Positions 15,759-23,484 are shown, counted from the first letter of the stretch. The stretch is 24,522 nt of DNA from Bacillota bacterium (GCA_023443025.1 JAEZWM010000100.1:1-24522), one strand, 5' to 3'. Notes: generated by a model not told the origin, from the letters alone. Made by a program: numbers and translations.

Positions 15759-16925
15759 TTATACATTAAAAAGAATATTTTTAAATACGTTTGCAGCTTC
15801 TTTTTGTCCTTTGTCGATTAAGTGTATATAGATTTCAGCTGTTGTTGATGCCCTACTATGTCCTAGTATTGAAGATACAGTTTGCAAATCTACACCTTCA
15901 GCAATTAATAAACTTGCACCAGTATGTCTTAATTGGTGTAGAGTTATTTTCTTTAATTTATGTTTTTTTATAAATTTATCCCACATTTGTGTAGGACTTG
16001 TTGGATAAATCCTTTTGCCATTTTTTTGTATAAATACTGGACTGTTATCAATATCATCGACACCTTCCCACAATGCACCTAAAAGCAGTTTTAATTCTTT
16101 ACGATCTTTTTTTAATTGCTTGTACATATTTGTTAATTCAGATGGGATAGCTATTGTTCTATTTCTTTTATTCTTCGTATCTTTTATTACTACACCTTCT
16201 TTTGTTCTAGCTACAGATTTATTAATGTGTATTGTGTCATCAATTTCATTAACATCATTAAAGTTTATGCCTACCAATTCACCTCGCCTTAAAGTTCCTG
16301 ACATCGCTGTCAAGAACAGTATTTGTTTCTGTAAACTTTCTTGACTTAAGGCTTCAAGCATTTTTTTAATATCGTCAAGTTGATATATAACTGCTTCACT
16401 TTTTTTTATTCTAGGTGGTTTTACTTTATCCATTACTTTACTGTCCATTAGTTCCCATTCATAAGCGTTATTTAGCATTACCGATAATACATCGTAATAA
16501 TCTTTAACGGTAGTTGCTGATAATTTTCCTTTTTTTCCATCAAGCCTTGCTTCTGTAGTAAGCATTTTATTTATGAATTTTTTTACTTGTATGTTTGTTA
16601 TTTTATTTAATTTAGAATTTCCAAATTCAGGAACTAATCTTTGTTCAATAACCCGTTCGTACTTTTCAAGAGTAGTAACAGCCAGGTCATGTTCTATAAG
16701 CTCTAACCAATCATAAGCAAATTCTTTAAATACAACGTCTCTTGTATTAACGAAAGATCCAGAATCTACTTCAACTATGAATTCTAACAGCATTTGTTCA
16801 GCAAGTTTTCTATTTTCTTTTTCATTTTTCCCTAATATTTTAATGGTTTTTCTGTATTTTAGACCATTTACAACATATGTTAGTCTATATGAGTATTTTC
16901 CTCGTTTTGATACACTTCCAGCCAC
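15759..16925 (-). CDS. int: Tyrosine recombinase integrase
   Basis: A 388-residue site-specific recombinase. Residues 1-55 form the arm-binding domain, 62-165 the core-binding SAM-like domain, and 180-388 the catalytic domain. Catalytic residues are visible: R213 (GTLRRGE), the Lys region near 248-252, H330 and R333 (HQLRH), H356 (LGHS) and the nucleophile Y366 (EIYIH). The start is GTG, with AAGGAGGTG at the right distance; an ATG two bases earlier is out of frame. The gene points at the tRNA attachment site. It lies 12 bases after the ImmA-like gene, so both are read from the same transcript. It integrates and, with an excision factor, excises the element. Confidence 0.95.
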   Translation of the reverse strand: MAGSVSKRGKYSYRLTYVVNGLKYRKTIKILGKNEKENRKLAEQMLLEFIVEVDSGSFVNTRDVVFKEFAYDWLELIEHDLAVTTLEKYERVIEQRLVPEFGNSKLNKITNIQVKKFINKMLTTEARLDGKKGKLSATTVKDYYDVLSVMLNNAYEWELMDSKVMDKVKPPRIKKSEAVIYQLDDIKKMLEALSQESLQKQILFLTAMSGTLRRGELVGINFNDVNEIDDTIHINKSVARTKEGVVIKDTKNKRNRTIAIPSELTNMYKQLKKDRKELKLLLGALWEGVDDIDNSPVFIQKNGKRIYPTSPTQMWDKFIKKHKLKKITLHQLRHTGASLLIAEGVDLQTVSSILGHSRASTTAEIYIHLIDKGQKEAANVFKNILFNV

Positions 16926-16937
16926 ATTTACACCTCC

Positions 16938-17390
16938 TTACAACATCTTCGCCATTTGTAATGGTTTAAATGTCATTACATAGATTCCACATCTATACCA
17001 ATAGCCATGTTTCTTTTGATAATAATCTAATACATCTTCTAGATACATTTCAGAAACCTCCAAGAATTCACATAGTTCTGTTCTTGTATTTATTCTTTTT
17101 TCGAATGCTTCTATTAAAGATGAAATAGGTACTAATTTTTCATATGCCCAGTTTTTAGCTATTATTTCTTGCTTTCTGTTTTCTAAGTCTGTTTGATCCA
17201 GGATATTCCCAGCTGTAAGTAGGAAATGACCTAATTCTTCAGCCAGTATCTCTGTTTTATCTCTTTTTGATAGTTTACTATCTATAGCAATTGCTCCCTC
17301 GTAATATAAGCCTTTTAGACTTCCATTCAAAGGAATTTCTATTACTTCTACTTGTTCTTCGTATTCTTCAATTAATTCCTCATACTTCAT
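16938..17390 (-). CDS. ImmA/IrrE-like metallopeptidase domain protein
   Basis: A 150-residue protein of the family that cleaves phage or ICE repressors to trigger induction. The central motif reads EELGH (51-55) inside AEELGHFLLTAG, so the first His of the HExxH zinc motif is a Glu, a variant I recall as common in Firmicute phage members. It sits in the lysogeny block with the XRE repressor, its probable substrate, two genes upstream. Whether it is an active protease is uncertain. The ATG follows GGAGGTAGGTT. Confidence 0.8.
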   Translation of the reverse strand: MKYEELIEEYEEQVEVIEIPLNGSLKGLYYEGAIAIDSKLSKRDKTEILAEELGHFLLTAGNILDQTDLENRKQEIIAKNWAYEKLVPISSLIEAFEKRINTRTELCEFLEVSEMYLEDVLDYYQKKHGYWYRCGIYVMTFKPLQMAKML

Positions 17391-17429
17391 AACCTACCTC
17401 CGAACAAATCTTCTTTTATGTTTAAATAT

Positions 17430-17455
17430 ATAGAGCCTTTATATAAAGGCTCTAT
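17430..17455. terminator. Perfect 26-bp palindrome after the nuclease gene
   Basis: Thirteen-base arms (ATAGAGCCTTTAT and complement) without a loop lie between the nuclease stop and the ImmA start. On the minus strand the following T-run is poor, so it may only weaken transcription into immA-int, or stabilise the nuclease mRNA end. Confidence 0.5.
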
Positions 17456-17461
17456 TAGTTT

Positions 17462-19027
17462 TTATGGTTTACATCTACTACATGGTTTATAGTTCATTGA
17501 GATAGCTTCGTCTCTAGTTTCGATTACTACCTTGTTGTGGGGACTCATTACTTTTACACTTCCACAGTCTGAGTAATGAAATATTTTACTGTTTTTGTTT
17601 CCGATGTATGGTAACTCACCAGTTACACCAGGATTTGGATTTGGTTCAGGTTCTGGTTTATTGTGATTACAATCAGATCCCCATAATCCTATGTTGTTTT
17701 CTCTAGCTTGATGTTGCAATTCTACAAATTCATCAACATATCGTGTGTTTGGTGGATAGGTAGCAATTTTAGCCATACCAGATGATAACAAGGTTTTGTT
17801 AAACATAACTCCGTCCAGATAGACGTAAGCAAGCACTCGACCATATTTATCTCTTTCCTGTACATCCAGCTCCAACTCCACCATTTTCCCTTCTAGCTTG
17901 GATTTAGTGAAATCAGATGCAATTTTTCCACATTCAGTGTTTCTGTCTGGATCAGGATGAACACTCTCAGGTGTATCAACTCCAATCAATCTAACTCTCT
18001 CATCAATATTGTTTATATTAATAACTAGGGTATCACCATCTATGACCCTAATTACTTTATAGAGTTCTTTTTCTTGGTCTGGTATAGGCTCAACTGGTTC
18101 TACAGGTTTTACATTATCTGTCTTGCCAATTAATTCATCAACTATCTTTTCTGATACAGAGTTTGTACCACCAATTATAATTACATCTGTAACGATGTTG
18201 TTGTTGATATACTCTTTTGCTTCTACTGATAATTTAGTACTTGAAGTAAGTAAGATAGGTGCATTGTACTTGTGTGATAAGCTTGAAGCAGATAATGCAT
18301 CAGGATAATTTCCAGCATCTACCAATATTACTTTAGATACATCTTGGTATTGATTAGCAATTTTTACAGCTGTATCCATTCTATTAATTCCAGCAATCCT
18401 TTGGACATCTCCAGGCACTGAATTTACACCACCAACAGCTATGCCTGTACTAATAGGACTACCATCATTCAACTTCAAAACACCATTATTTTTAGCAACT
18501 AATGGTGCTACTGCTAAAGCATCAGGGAAGTTCCTTCCATCAGCAAAATATGTATTAGATATCTCGCCTAGATGCGTTTCTATTACTTTAGATACTTCAT
18601 TAGCTGTTTCATATCTATTGCTTCCTGAAATTCTTTCAACTTCATAATCACTTAAAGTATTTATAATGTCTTGTGTAAGTGTATTTTCACCACCTAGTAA
18701 GTAAACTTTTTTCACTTCTAATCTATTTAATTCAGATAGAAGCTCCTTACTTACATTGCTTTTGCTAGTAACTAATAATGGAGCTTCAATTACACCAGCT
18801 AAAACCCCTCCAACTAAAGCATCAGGGAAGTTTTCGCCACTAGCAATGATAGCATAGTCAGACTTCTCAAAAGCAGATTTACTTGCTCTTAATGAAGTTT
18901 CATATCTGTTAGATCCAGCAAGTCTTTCTACATTAATAGGTTCATTAGCACTTACAGGTAGTACAGATAAAAACATCAAGAGTACTAGTAATAGTGATAG
19001 TATTCTCTTGTTTTTAAATAATCTCAT
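17462..19027 (-). CDS. Secreted CWB2-repeat protein with thermonuclease domain and C-terminal zinc-type motif
   Basis: A 521-residue exported protein. A signal peptide covers residues 1-27 (hydrophobic core, cut near VSA-NEP). Three cell-wall-binding type 2 repeats (about 33-125, 126-215 and 216-305, with GSNRYET and FPDAL motifs) should hold it on the cell wall. A Pro/Glu linker follows, then a staphylococcal-type nuclease domain (about 330-460): IRVIDGDTLV, RVRLIGVDTPE and ERDKYGRVLAYVY carry the Arg-Glu-Arg catalytic set. The last 45 residues (HYSDC, PCSRCKP) are an Ada-like zinc-binding motif often found on secreted nucleases. It lies between repressor and ImmA gene, 12 bases after the repressor, so the lysogen should express it as cargo. 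It would cut extracellular DNA in the presence of calcium. Confidence 0.9.
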   Translation of the reverse strand: MRLFKNKRILSLLLVLLMFLSVLPVSANEPINVERLAGSNRYETSLRASKSAFEKSDYAIIASGENFPDALVGGVLAGVIEAPLLVTSKSNVSKELLSELNRLEVKKVYLLGGENTLTQDIINTLSDYEVERISGSNRYETANEVSKVIETHLGEISNTYFADGRNFPDALAVAPLVAKNNGVLKLNDGSPISTGIAVGGVNSVPGDVQRIAGINRMDTAVKIANQYQDVSKVILVDAGNYPDALSASSLSHKYNAPILLTSSTKLSVEAKEYINNNIVTDVIIIGGTNSVSEKIVDELIGKTDNVKPVEPVEPIPDQEKELYKVIRVIDGDTLVININNIDERVRLIGVDTPESVHPDPDRNTECGKIASDFTKSKLEGKMVELELDVQERDKYGRVLAYVYLDGVMFNKTLLSSGMAKIATYPPNTRYVDEFVELQHQARENNIGLWGSDCNHNKPEPEPNPNPGVTGELPYIGNKNSKIFHYSDCGSVKVMSPHNKVVIETRDEAISMNYKPCSRCKP

Positions 19028-19039
19028 TAAATCTCTCCT

Positions 19040-19360
19040 TTATTCATTCTTCTTTCTTTTTGATCTTATATATTCCTTAAAATCTTCGATAGATTTAAGT
19101 TCTTCTTCTGTCCACTCATCATTTTCATGATGAGCTGCAATTGTTTCGTGGTGATACCTAACGTTTGAATTTCCAATTAAATAATCCACTGTTACACCAA
19201 AAAATTCAGACAATAATTTTAAAACATCTTGACTGGGTTCATATTTACCAGATTCATATCTAGAAATAGTAGATTTATCAAATGATAACATTTTTCCTAA
19301 TTGTTCTTGGGTTAATTGTTTTTCGTTTCTTAATTGTTTTAGTCTAATACTAAAATCCAT
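19040..19360 (-). CDS. XRE-family repressor
   Basis: A 106-residue helix-turn-helix regulator, probably the lysogeny repressor. The HTH_3 domain spans about 5-60 (LTQEQLGKMLSFDKSTISRY). The tail, WTEEELKSIEDFKEYIRSKRK, is the short helical end found in ImmA-sensitive repressors. GAGGTGG precedes the ATG. It is divergent from the Cro-like gene, and its own promoter and the opposing one are covered by the 15-bp operators. Confidence 0.9.
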   Translation of the reverse strand: MDFSIRLKQLRNEKQLTQEQLGKMLSFDKSTISRYESGKYEPSQDVLKLLSEFFGVTVDYLIGNSNVRYHHETIAAHHENDEWTEEELKSIEDFKEYIRSKRKKNE

Positions 19361-19378
19361 AATACCACCTCGTAGTTA

Positions 19379-19407
19379 ATTATACACTTGCTTAATGAGC
19401 AAATCAA
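19379..19407 (-). promoter_or_regulatory. Leftward repressor promoter
   Basis: On the minus strand TTGATT (19407-19402), 17 bases, TATAAT (19384-19379), just ahead of the repressor. Operator 1 covers its spacer. Confidence 0.75.
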
Positions 19408-19490
19408 CAAAGTTGCACTAAAAGCAAAATAAAGCTTGACAGTTGTAGATAAAGCAATTATAATAGTAGCAAGAGTTGCAGATAAGGCAA
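19388..19490. promoter_or_regulatory. Four 15-bp operators TTGY-N7-GCAA
   Basis: Copies are at 19388-19402 (TTGCTTAATGAGCAA), 19413-19427 (TTGCACTAAAAGCAA), 19443-19457 (TTGTAGATAAAGCAA) and 19476-19490 (TTGCAGATAAGGCAA). The first lies in the leftward promoter, the third between the -35 and -10 of the rightward promoter, and the fourth at or after its start site. The pattern is a classic lysis-lysogeny switch; binding by the XRE repressor and/or Cro-like protein is inferred. Confidence 0.75.
19436..19464 (+). promoter_or_regulatory. Rightward early promoter
   Basis: TTGACA, 17 bases, TATAAT: a perfect consensus that should be strong unless repressed. Operator 3 fills the spacer. Confidence 0.85.
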
Positions 19491-19507
19491 CGGAAAGGGG
19501 TGTAAGC

Positions 19508-19705
19508 ATGTCAAATATTAAAGCTAAAAGAGTAGAGAATAAGTTAAATCAACTGGACTTAGCTAACCTATTAGAAATTGATATATCAACATACTCAAGG
19601 AAAGAGAATGGTATTTATAGGTTTACGATAAGTGAAGCACTTACTTTGGCTAAGTATCTTAATAGTACCGTAGAAGAGCTTTTTTGCGACATCGAAGTTG
19701 CGTAA
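19508..19705 (+). CDS. Cro-like XRE regulator
   Basis: A 65-residue helix-turn-helix protein with LNQLDLANLLEIDISTYSRK as HTH, which fits a Cro/antirepressor protein. I start at the ATG at 19508, following AAAGGGGTG; longer in-frame extension to 19436 would begin in the promoter. It is the first gene of the rightward block and is followed at once by two more operators. Confidence 0.85.
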   Translation: MSNIKAKRVENKLNQLDLANLLEIDISTYSRKENGIYRFTISEALTLAKYLNSTVEELFCDIEVA

Positions 19706-19728
19706 AATGCAAGTTGTGTTATCGGCAA
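19698..19728. promoter_or_regulatory. Two more TTGY-N7-GCAA operators
   Basis: TTGCGTAAAATGCAA (19698-19712) overlaps the end of the cro-like gene, and TTGTGTTATCGGCAA (19714-19728) follows it after one base. Both keep the same 7-base spacer. A weak promoter (TTGTGT-16-TATAAA, 19714-19741) overlaps the second, so this may control the next genes. Confidence 0.65.
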
Positions 19729-19794
19729 CACGATCTATAAACTAAGAGAATTATAAGAAAAGTAAATAAATATTGCAAATTACAGAAAAAAGTG

Positions 19795-19811
19795 TGAATA
19801 AGGCTTATTCA
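19795..19811. promoter_or_regulatory. 17-bp palindrome before the excisionase-like gene
   Basis: TGAATAAG-G-CTTATTCA, with 8-bp perfect arms, lies 29 bases ahead of the next start codon. It could be an operator or a weak hairpin; it is unlike the TTGY-N7-GCAA sites. Confidence 0.4.
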
Positions 19812-19839
19812 TGATTAGAAAATTTAAAGAAGGTGTGAT

Positions 19840-20112
19840 ATGGAATATAAAGAAATTATAGAACTTAAAGAATGTATTAAAGAACTTACAGAAGCTATAA
19901 ATCATCAAAATAAAAGAGTTTTCACTAGAGTAGAAGCTTCTAAATATTTAAGAATTGGATTAAGTGCTATGGATGAGCTAATTAGGAATGGAGAAATAAA
20001 ATATAAGAAAAATGGTACTAATTACCTATTTCCCAAAGAATATTTAGATGACTGGCTTCTTAAAGATGATATAGAAGTAATAGAGAGACCAATCAGAATA
20101 AGAAAAGTATAA
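19840..20112 (+). CDS. Excisionase-like helix-turn-helix protein
   Basis: A 90-residue protein: an N-terminal charged helix (about 5-22, possible coiled coil), then a winged HTH of the excisionase/MerR type (FTRVEASKYLRIGLSAMDEL, then KYKKNGTNYLFPKEYLDDWL). It may be the excision factor or an early regulator. GAAGGTGTGAT precedes the ATG, and the next gene starts 11 bases after its stop. Confidence 0.75.
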   Translation: MEYKEIIELKECIKELTEAINHQNKRVFTRVEASKYLRIGLSAMDELIRNGEIKYKKNGTNYLFPKEYLDDWLLKDDIEVIERPIRIRKV

Positions 20113-20123
20113 GGAGGATAACT

Positions 20124-20405
20124 ATGTTTAAAGATCTAATCGGAAAAGATATGACGGTTTTAGAGCTAAGTTATAAATTAGTGGAATTAGGCTTAGAAGA
20201 TATATATGACATCGGAACAGTCGAAACAAATATATTAGAAGAAAACTCAATAGCAGTAGGATATAACCTCAAAAATATGGATAGAGAAGAAGCAGAAAAA
20301 TATTTTGAGAGAAATGAAGAATTTTTAATAGAAGTTAAAATTTTAGAAAAGCTTGATGGAGTTGAAATTGCAATAATTAAAGTTTTAGATGTCACAGAAA
20401 TATAG
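20124..20405 (+). CDS. Hypothetical early protein
   Basis: A 93-residue acidic protein with mixed beta and helical segments. I do not recognise the family. AAGGAGGATAACT precedes the ATG, so translation should be efficient. It is part of the rightward block. Confidence 0.7.
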   Translation: MFKDLIGKDMTVLELSYKLVELGLEDIYDIGTVETNILEENSIAVGYNLKNMDREEAEKYFERNEEFLIEVKILEKLDGVEIAIIKVLDVTEI

Positions 20406-20429
20406 AAATTTATTAATAAGGAGAATTCA

Positions 20430-20543
20430 ATGAATAACCTAATAGAAAAACTAAATGAATCAATTTATTTAAATACAGTGGTAGTATCTAAACTTAATAA
20501 AAGTATACATGAAAACAAACAAAAAATAGAGTTAATTATTTAA
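20430..20543 (+). CDS. Small hypothetical protein (37 aa)
   Basis: The ATG at 20430 follows AAGGAGAATTCA. The 37-residue product (starting MNNLIEKLNESIYLN) is mostly helix-forming and ends two bases before the next gene, so the two may be translationally coupled. No family recognised. Confidence 0.6.
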   Translation: MNNLIEKLNESIYLNTVVVSKLNKSIHENKQKIELII

Positions 20544-20545
20544 AA

Positions 20546-20779
20546 ATGATAGCAAGGAAAAGTCAGCAAAACAGCTTTGTAAATTGGAATAATGGGAAAC
20601 AGAAAAAGTTCTACATTTCGTACTGCCGATTAACTAATGAAGTTTTAATAGATTACTCATTTACAATTGACCACGATCCAGAGCTAGGTTATTGGACTGA
20701 GGAAAACAAAATTGAAAAATACATTAACAAATATGAAAAATATTTACTTTGGTATTTCAGAAAATATAAGAATAAATAG
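20546..20779 (+). CDS. Hypothetical early protein
   Basis: A 77-residue basic, aromatic-rich protein (FYISYCRLTNEVLIDYSF, ELGYWTEEN). Its start has no ribosome binding site of its own but sits two bases after the previous stop, which fits coupled translation. Unknown function. Confidence 0.6.
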   Translation: MIARKSQQNSFVNWNNGKQKKFYISYCRLTNEVLIDYSFTIDHDPELGYWTEENKIEKYINKYEKYLLWYFRKYKNK

Positions 20780-20788
20780 GAGATAAAG

Positions 20789-21049
20789 ATGAATATAAAT
20801 GACTACAAACCAGAAGACTTTGACATACAAAAAGCTATAGAAGCACAAGAAAACTATATTAAAAAAAATAACCAACCATACTTTGCACCAAATGACGGAA
20901 TATGTTGGATTTGTAAAAAAAATATATACGAACCAATAATTTTCGAAAATATAAGAAGAATTAAGTGTGTGACTGGCATAACAATTGAAGAAGCTTCAAA
21001 AAATCTTATTACATGCTGTCCCCATTGTAAGAATAGTTACTGTGACTAA
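20789..21049 (+). CDS. Small zinc-ribbon phage protein
   Basis: An 86-residue protein with two Cys pairs: CWICKKN near residue 39 and CCPHCKNSYCD at the C-terminus, which together should bind one zinc. The form is typical of small proteins in Firmicute prophage early regions. AGGAGATAAAG precedes the ATG. Role unknown. Confidence 0.7.
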   Translation: MNINDYKPEDFDIQKAIEAQENYIKKNNQPYFAPNDGICWICKKNIYEPIIFENIRRIKCVTGITIEEASKNLITCCPHCKNSYCD

Positions 21050-21064
21050 AAACGAGGTGTATTA

Positions 21065-21187
21065 ATGTAAGCTTTATTAATTGTCATAAGTTTAATGATA
21101 GTATTAGCTTTTTTAGTTTTACTAGGAGGAATGCTTTATCTTGTAGTATTTAAGGTCCTCGAATTAATTTTGGATTGGCTCGGATAA
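21065..21187 (+). pseudogene. Small membrane peptide gene with stop at codon 2
   Basis: GAGGTG stands five bases before an ATG at 21065 that is followed directly by TAA, yet the same frame is open for 38 more codons to the TAA at 21185. The reading gives ALLIVISL, then a single hydrophobic helix, and ends ILDWLG. Translation could start instead at the in-frame ATG at 21095, giving 30 residues, but it has no ribosome binding site. A single substitution in codon 2 would explain it. Confidence 0.5.
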
Positions 21188-21263
21188 TGTGTTTCAATTT
21201 TAAGAAAATGAAAAACAGGAAAAAATAGATAGAAAAATAATTAAAACATTTGGAGGAAAGAAA

Positions 21264-21611
21264 ATGAAAAAGATATATATTGTAAAAGAATATGACACGC
21301 TAACAGAAAGAGCATATATATTAAATGTGCTTGATAATTTAGAACTAGCAAAACAGTATGTAGACACATATGCTAAAAAATTTAAAGAGAGGGCGAAAGA
21401 GTTTAAGCCTTACTCAGATCACCCGTACGATTCTTTCGAGATGATACATCGCAATAATGAATTCTATTGCGTAGAGTGTGAACTGACATACGAGTTCGAT
21501 CCTGAACCAAAACCTCAAACAGAATACGAAGTTTACTCAATAAAGCCATTCAAGGATGAGGTTGAATTTTTAATAAGAATACAAAGAGAAAACATAGATG
21601 GAAAAAATTAA
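21264..21611 (+). CDS. Hypothetical early protein
   Basis: A 115-residue soluble protein; N-terminal KKIYIVKEYDTLTERAYIL suggests a beta-alpha fold. TTTGGAGGAAAGAAA precedes the ATG. Its last 14 bases overlap a possible next reading frame. No family recognised. Confidence 0.65.
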   Translation: MKKIYIVKEYDTLTERAYILNVLDNLELAKQYVDTYAKKFKERAKEFKPYSDHPYDSFEMIHRNNEFYCVECELTYEFDPEPKPQTEYEVYSIKPFKDEVEFLIRIQRENIDGKN

Positions 21612-21973
21612 ACTAATTTACATTGACAATAAGCTTGATCTATATGTTTCTAAATACTTATCAAATTATCAAAGAAACAATAATAGTTACTCATTATGAA
21701 GAGAATCAGGATTCAAGTAATTTAAACAAATATAACTCAAATAAAGATAAAGGTATAAAAGCAGAACACTTTTTTGAAGAACACTGGAATCCAGAGATAG
21801 AAAAAGTTATCGATAGAATTATTCATAATAGGAATGTCATAAACCTAAAGATGTTAGAAAATGCAGTTAATAAAATTAACAAATATTTCTCGGATGCTGG
21901 TAATGGAATAATGAGTTTTTGGGAAGAAAATAATATTTACAAAGAATCTACAGACGTAACTAACATAATCTAG
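21598..21973 (+). pseudogene. Possible frameshifted hypothetical gene
   Basis: An ATG at 21598 opens a 33-codon frame (MEKIKLIYIDNKLDLYVSKY...) that ends at 21699. A second frame, one base on, runs open from at least 21644 to 21973 and gives about 109 residues (HFFEEHWNPEIEKVIDRI). Neither ATG at 21644 nor the TTG at 21623 has a ribosome binding site, so the two parts may once have been one gene, broken near 21660-21699. Alternatively only the second part is a real gene. Confidence 0.4.
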
Positions 21974-21987
21974 TAAGGAGATTAAAA

Positions 21988-22296
21988 ATGACTATTGAAA
22001 TTAAATTAAAAAATATTGGATTTAAAGAATTAAACTATATGGATGAAAAAGCATTAGTATTGAGCGTTAAAGGTTTAGATAGATTTAAAACAGACTTTGT
22101 GTATTACTCTGATGAAAACAAAATATATATAAACAGACATTATCTTAGTGGATTAAAAACGATATCGATAGCTGAAATAAAAGAGAATCACAATAATAAA
22201 AATAGCAATGCATTAGAAACACTGAATATGATTATTAAACAATTAGATACAGAAGTTTATAGCTTTGCAAATTCTAAATTAATTTTAAAGGAGTGA
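21988..22296 (+). CDS. Hypothetical early protein
   Basis: A 102-residue protein with KDFVYYSDENKIYINRHY-like beta strands (here TDFVYYSDENKIYINRHY) and a helical C-terminal half. TAAGGAGATTAAAA precedes the ATG. Unknown function. Confidence 0.65.
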   Translation: MTIEIKLKNIGFKELNYMDEKALVLSVKGLDRFKTDFVYYSDENKIYINRHYLSGLKTISIAEIKENHNNKNSNALETLNMIIKQLDTEVYSFANSKLILKE

Positions 22297-22304
22297 AAAA
22301 TCTA

Positions 22305-22742
22305 ATGAAAAATTCTAAAGCGATCTTAACTTATGAGGAATATATTAAAAAGTACCCCAATACCATGATTTATGATAATAAAACAGACAACTACTATAGT
22401 GAATTGGAAGATTTATTGCAAGAAATAGTAGATAATCTAGATCCTATTAACTTGGAAGAAACCGTAAAAACACTTGATTTACATGGAACAACAGAAGTAA
22501 CAATGGGAATAACACATGAAGAAATAATAAATTATATAGAAGAAAAATATGAGGAAGTAACTGTGGACTGGGATAGTTACGAGTTGTCCAAAAGAGCTGT
22601 ACAAGGAGCAAAAAAGTTAGTGGATAATTTCAATGAAAATTATGCAGATAAAACTTATTGGGAAGACCCAACAATTAAAATTGAATTGAGTAAACTAGAA
22701 CTACAATACTGTCTAGATTATGTTCGAGACTATGCATCTTAA
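22305..22742 (+). CDS. Hypothetical early protein
   Basis: A 145-residue acidic protein. I choose the ATG at 22305, since AAAGGAG stands 11 bases upstream; a GTG at 22293 would lie inside that ribosome binding site. Largely helical, no recognisable domain. The stop is followed 19 bases later by the next start. Confidence 0.65.
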   Translation: MKNSKAILTYEEYIKKYPNTMIYDNKTDNYYSELEDLLQEIVDNLDPINLEETVKTLDLHGTTEVTMGITHEEIINYIEEKYEEVTVDWDSYELSKRAVQGAKKLVDNFNENYADKTYWEDPTIKIELSKLELQYCLDYVRDYAS

Positions 22743-22761
22743 TTTATATAGGAGTGAAAAA

Positions 22762-22974
22762 ATGTCAGGATTAACAATAGATTTTATAAGTGGTCTAATT
22801 TGGGGACTAGGGCAATTAGAAGTGAAACTAGAAGACTGGTATGAAGAAGAGCGTAAAAACTTAAATGAAGCTGAAATAGAAGGATTTGAATGCTGTTTAG
22901 ATAGAATCGAAGATGAAACTCACAAAATAAAGAACGATGTGATGTATAAATGGTTAGATGAAAACAAAAAGTAA
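22762..22974 (+). CDS. Small hypothetical protein
   Basis: Seventy residues from the ATG at 22762, which follows TAGGAGTGAAAA; an in-frame ATG 42 bases earlier lies inside the previous gene. Acidic and helical (WYEEERKNLNEAEIEGFECC). Unknown function. Confidence 0.6.
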   Translation: MSGLTIDFISGLIWGLGQLEVKLEDWYEEERKNLNEAEIEGFECCLDRIEDETHKIKNDVMYKWLDENKK

Positions 22975-22999
22975 TCTACTTAAAGTTAGGAGGTAAGCA

Positions 23000-23209
23000 A
23001 TGACTTTAGGTGAAAGAATAAAACATCTAAGGCTTCAAGAAGGTAAAACTCTTTCTGAAGTAGGGAAAGCTATAGGAGTATCAAAACAAACCGTATCTAA
23101 ATATGAGTTAGGAATAGTAAAAAATATCCCATTTAAAAGAATTGAAAAAATAGCTGAATACCTAAATTGCCCACCACTATATTTAATGAACTGGGAAAAC
23201 TGGGAATAA
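23000..23209 (+). CDS. XRE-family regulator
   Basis: A 69-residue HTH protein (KTLSEVGKAIGVSKQTVSKY) with TTAGGAGGTAAGCA before the ATG. It is a second DNA-binding regulator in the early block and may control later genes. Confidence 0.8.
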   Translation: MTLGERIKHLRLQEGKTLSEVGKAIGVSKQTVSKYELGIVKNIPFKRIEKIAEYLNCPPLYLMNWENWE

Positions 23210-23271
23210 GACGTATTTTGTTGTATGCAATAAAATCTTATAGAGAAAATATAAATTTTTAAGGAGAGTAT

Positions 23272-23467
23272 ATGTTTTTAAAGATTAGTACAATCGGAGA
23301 TAAAATAGTATTTATCAACCCAGACAATATAGAGTCTTTAGAGGAAGAGCTTACCCCTTAAGCTACTAACTAAAATAAATATGATAAGTGGTAAAAATTA
23401 TCTAGTATATAGATCTATCGCTGAGATTCGCTCAGGCATAGAGTTTGTTAAAAACCGAAAAATATAA
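23272..23467 (+). pseudogene. Frameshifted small gene
   Basis: AAGGAGAGTAT precedes an ATG at 23272 that opens MFLKISTIGDKIVFINPDNI but stops at 23361. In the next frame, from about 23351 to 23467, the reading continues smoothly (ATG at 23381; MISGKNYLVYRSIAEI...NRKI). The two together look like one small protein of about 65 residues with a strand-rich N-terminus and helical end, split by a one-base change near 23341-23360. Either a true break or a programmed shift. Confidence 0.55.
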
Positions 23468-23484
23468 AGATGAGGGGGAATAGT

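Noticed and set aside
21187..21228. 13-codon frame overlapping the stop of the small membrane peptide gene
   Set aside because: The start overlaps the stop as TAATG, but the product is too short and too plain in composition to support as a gene.
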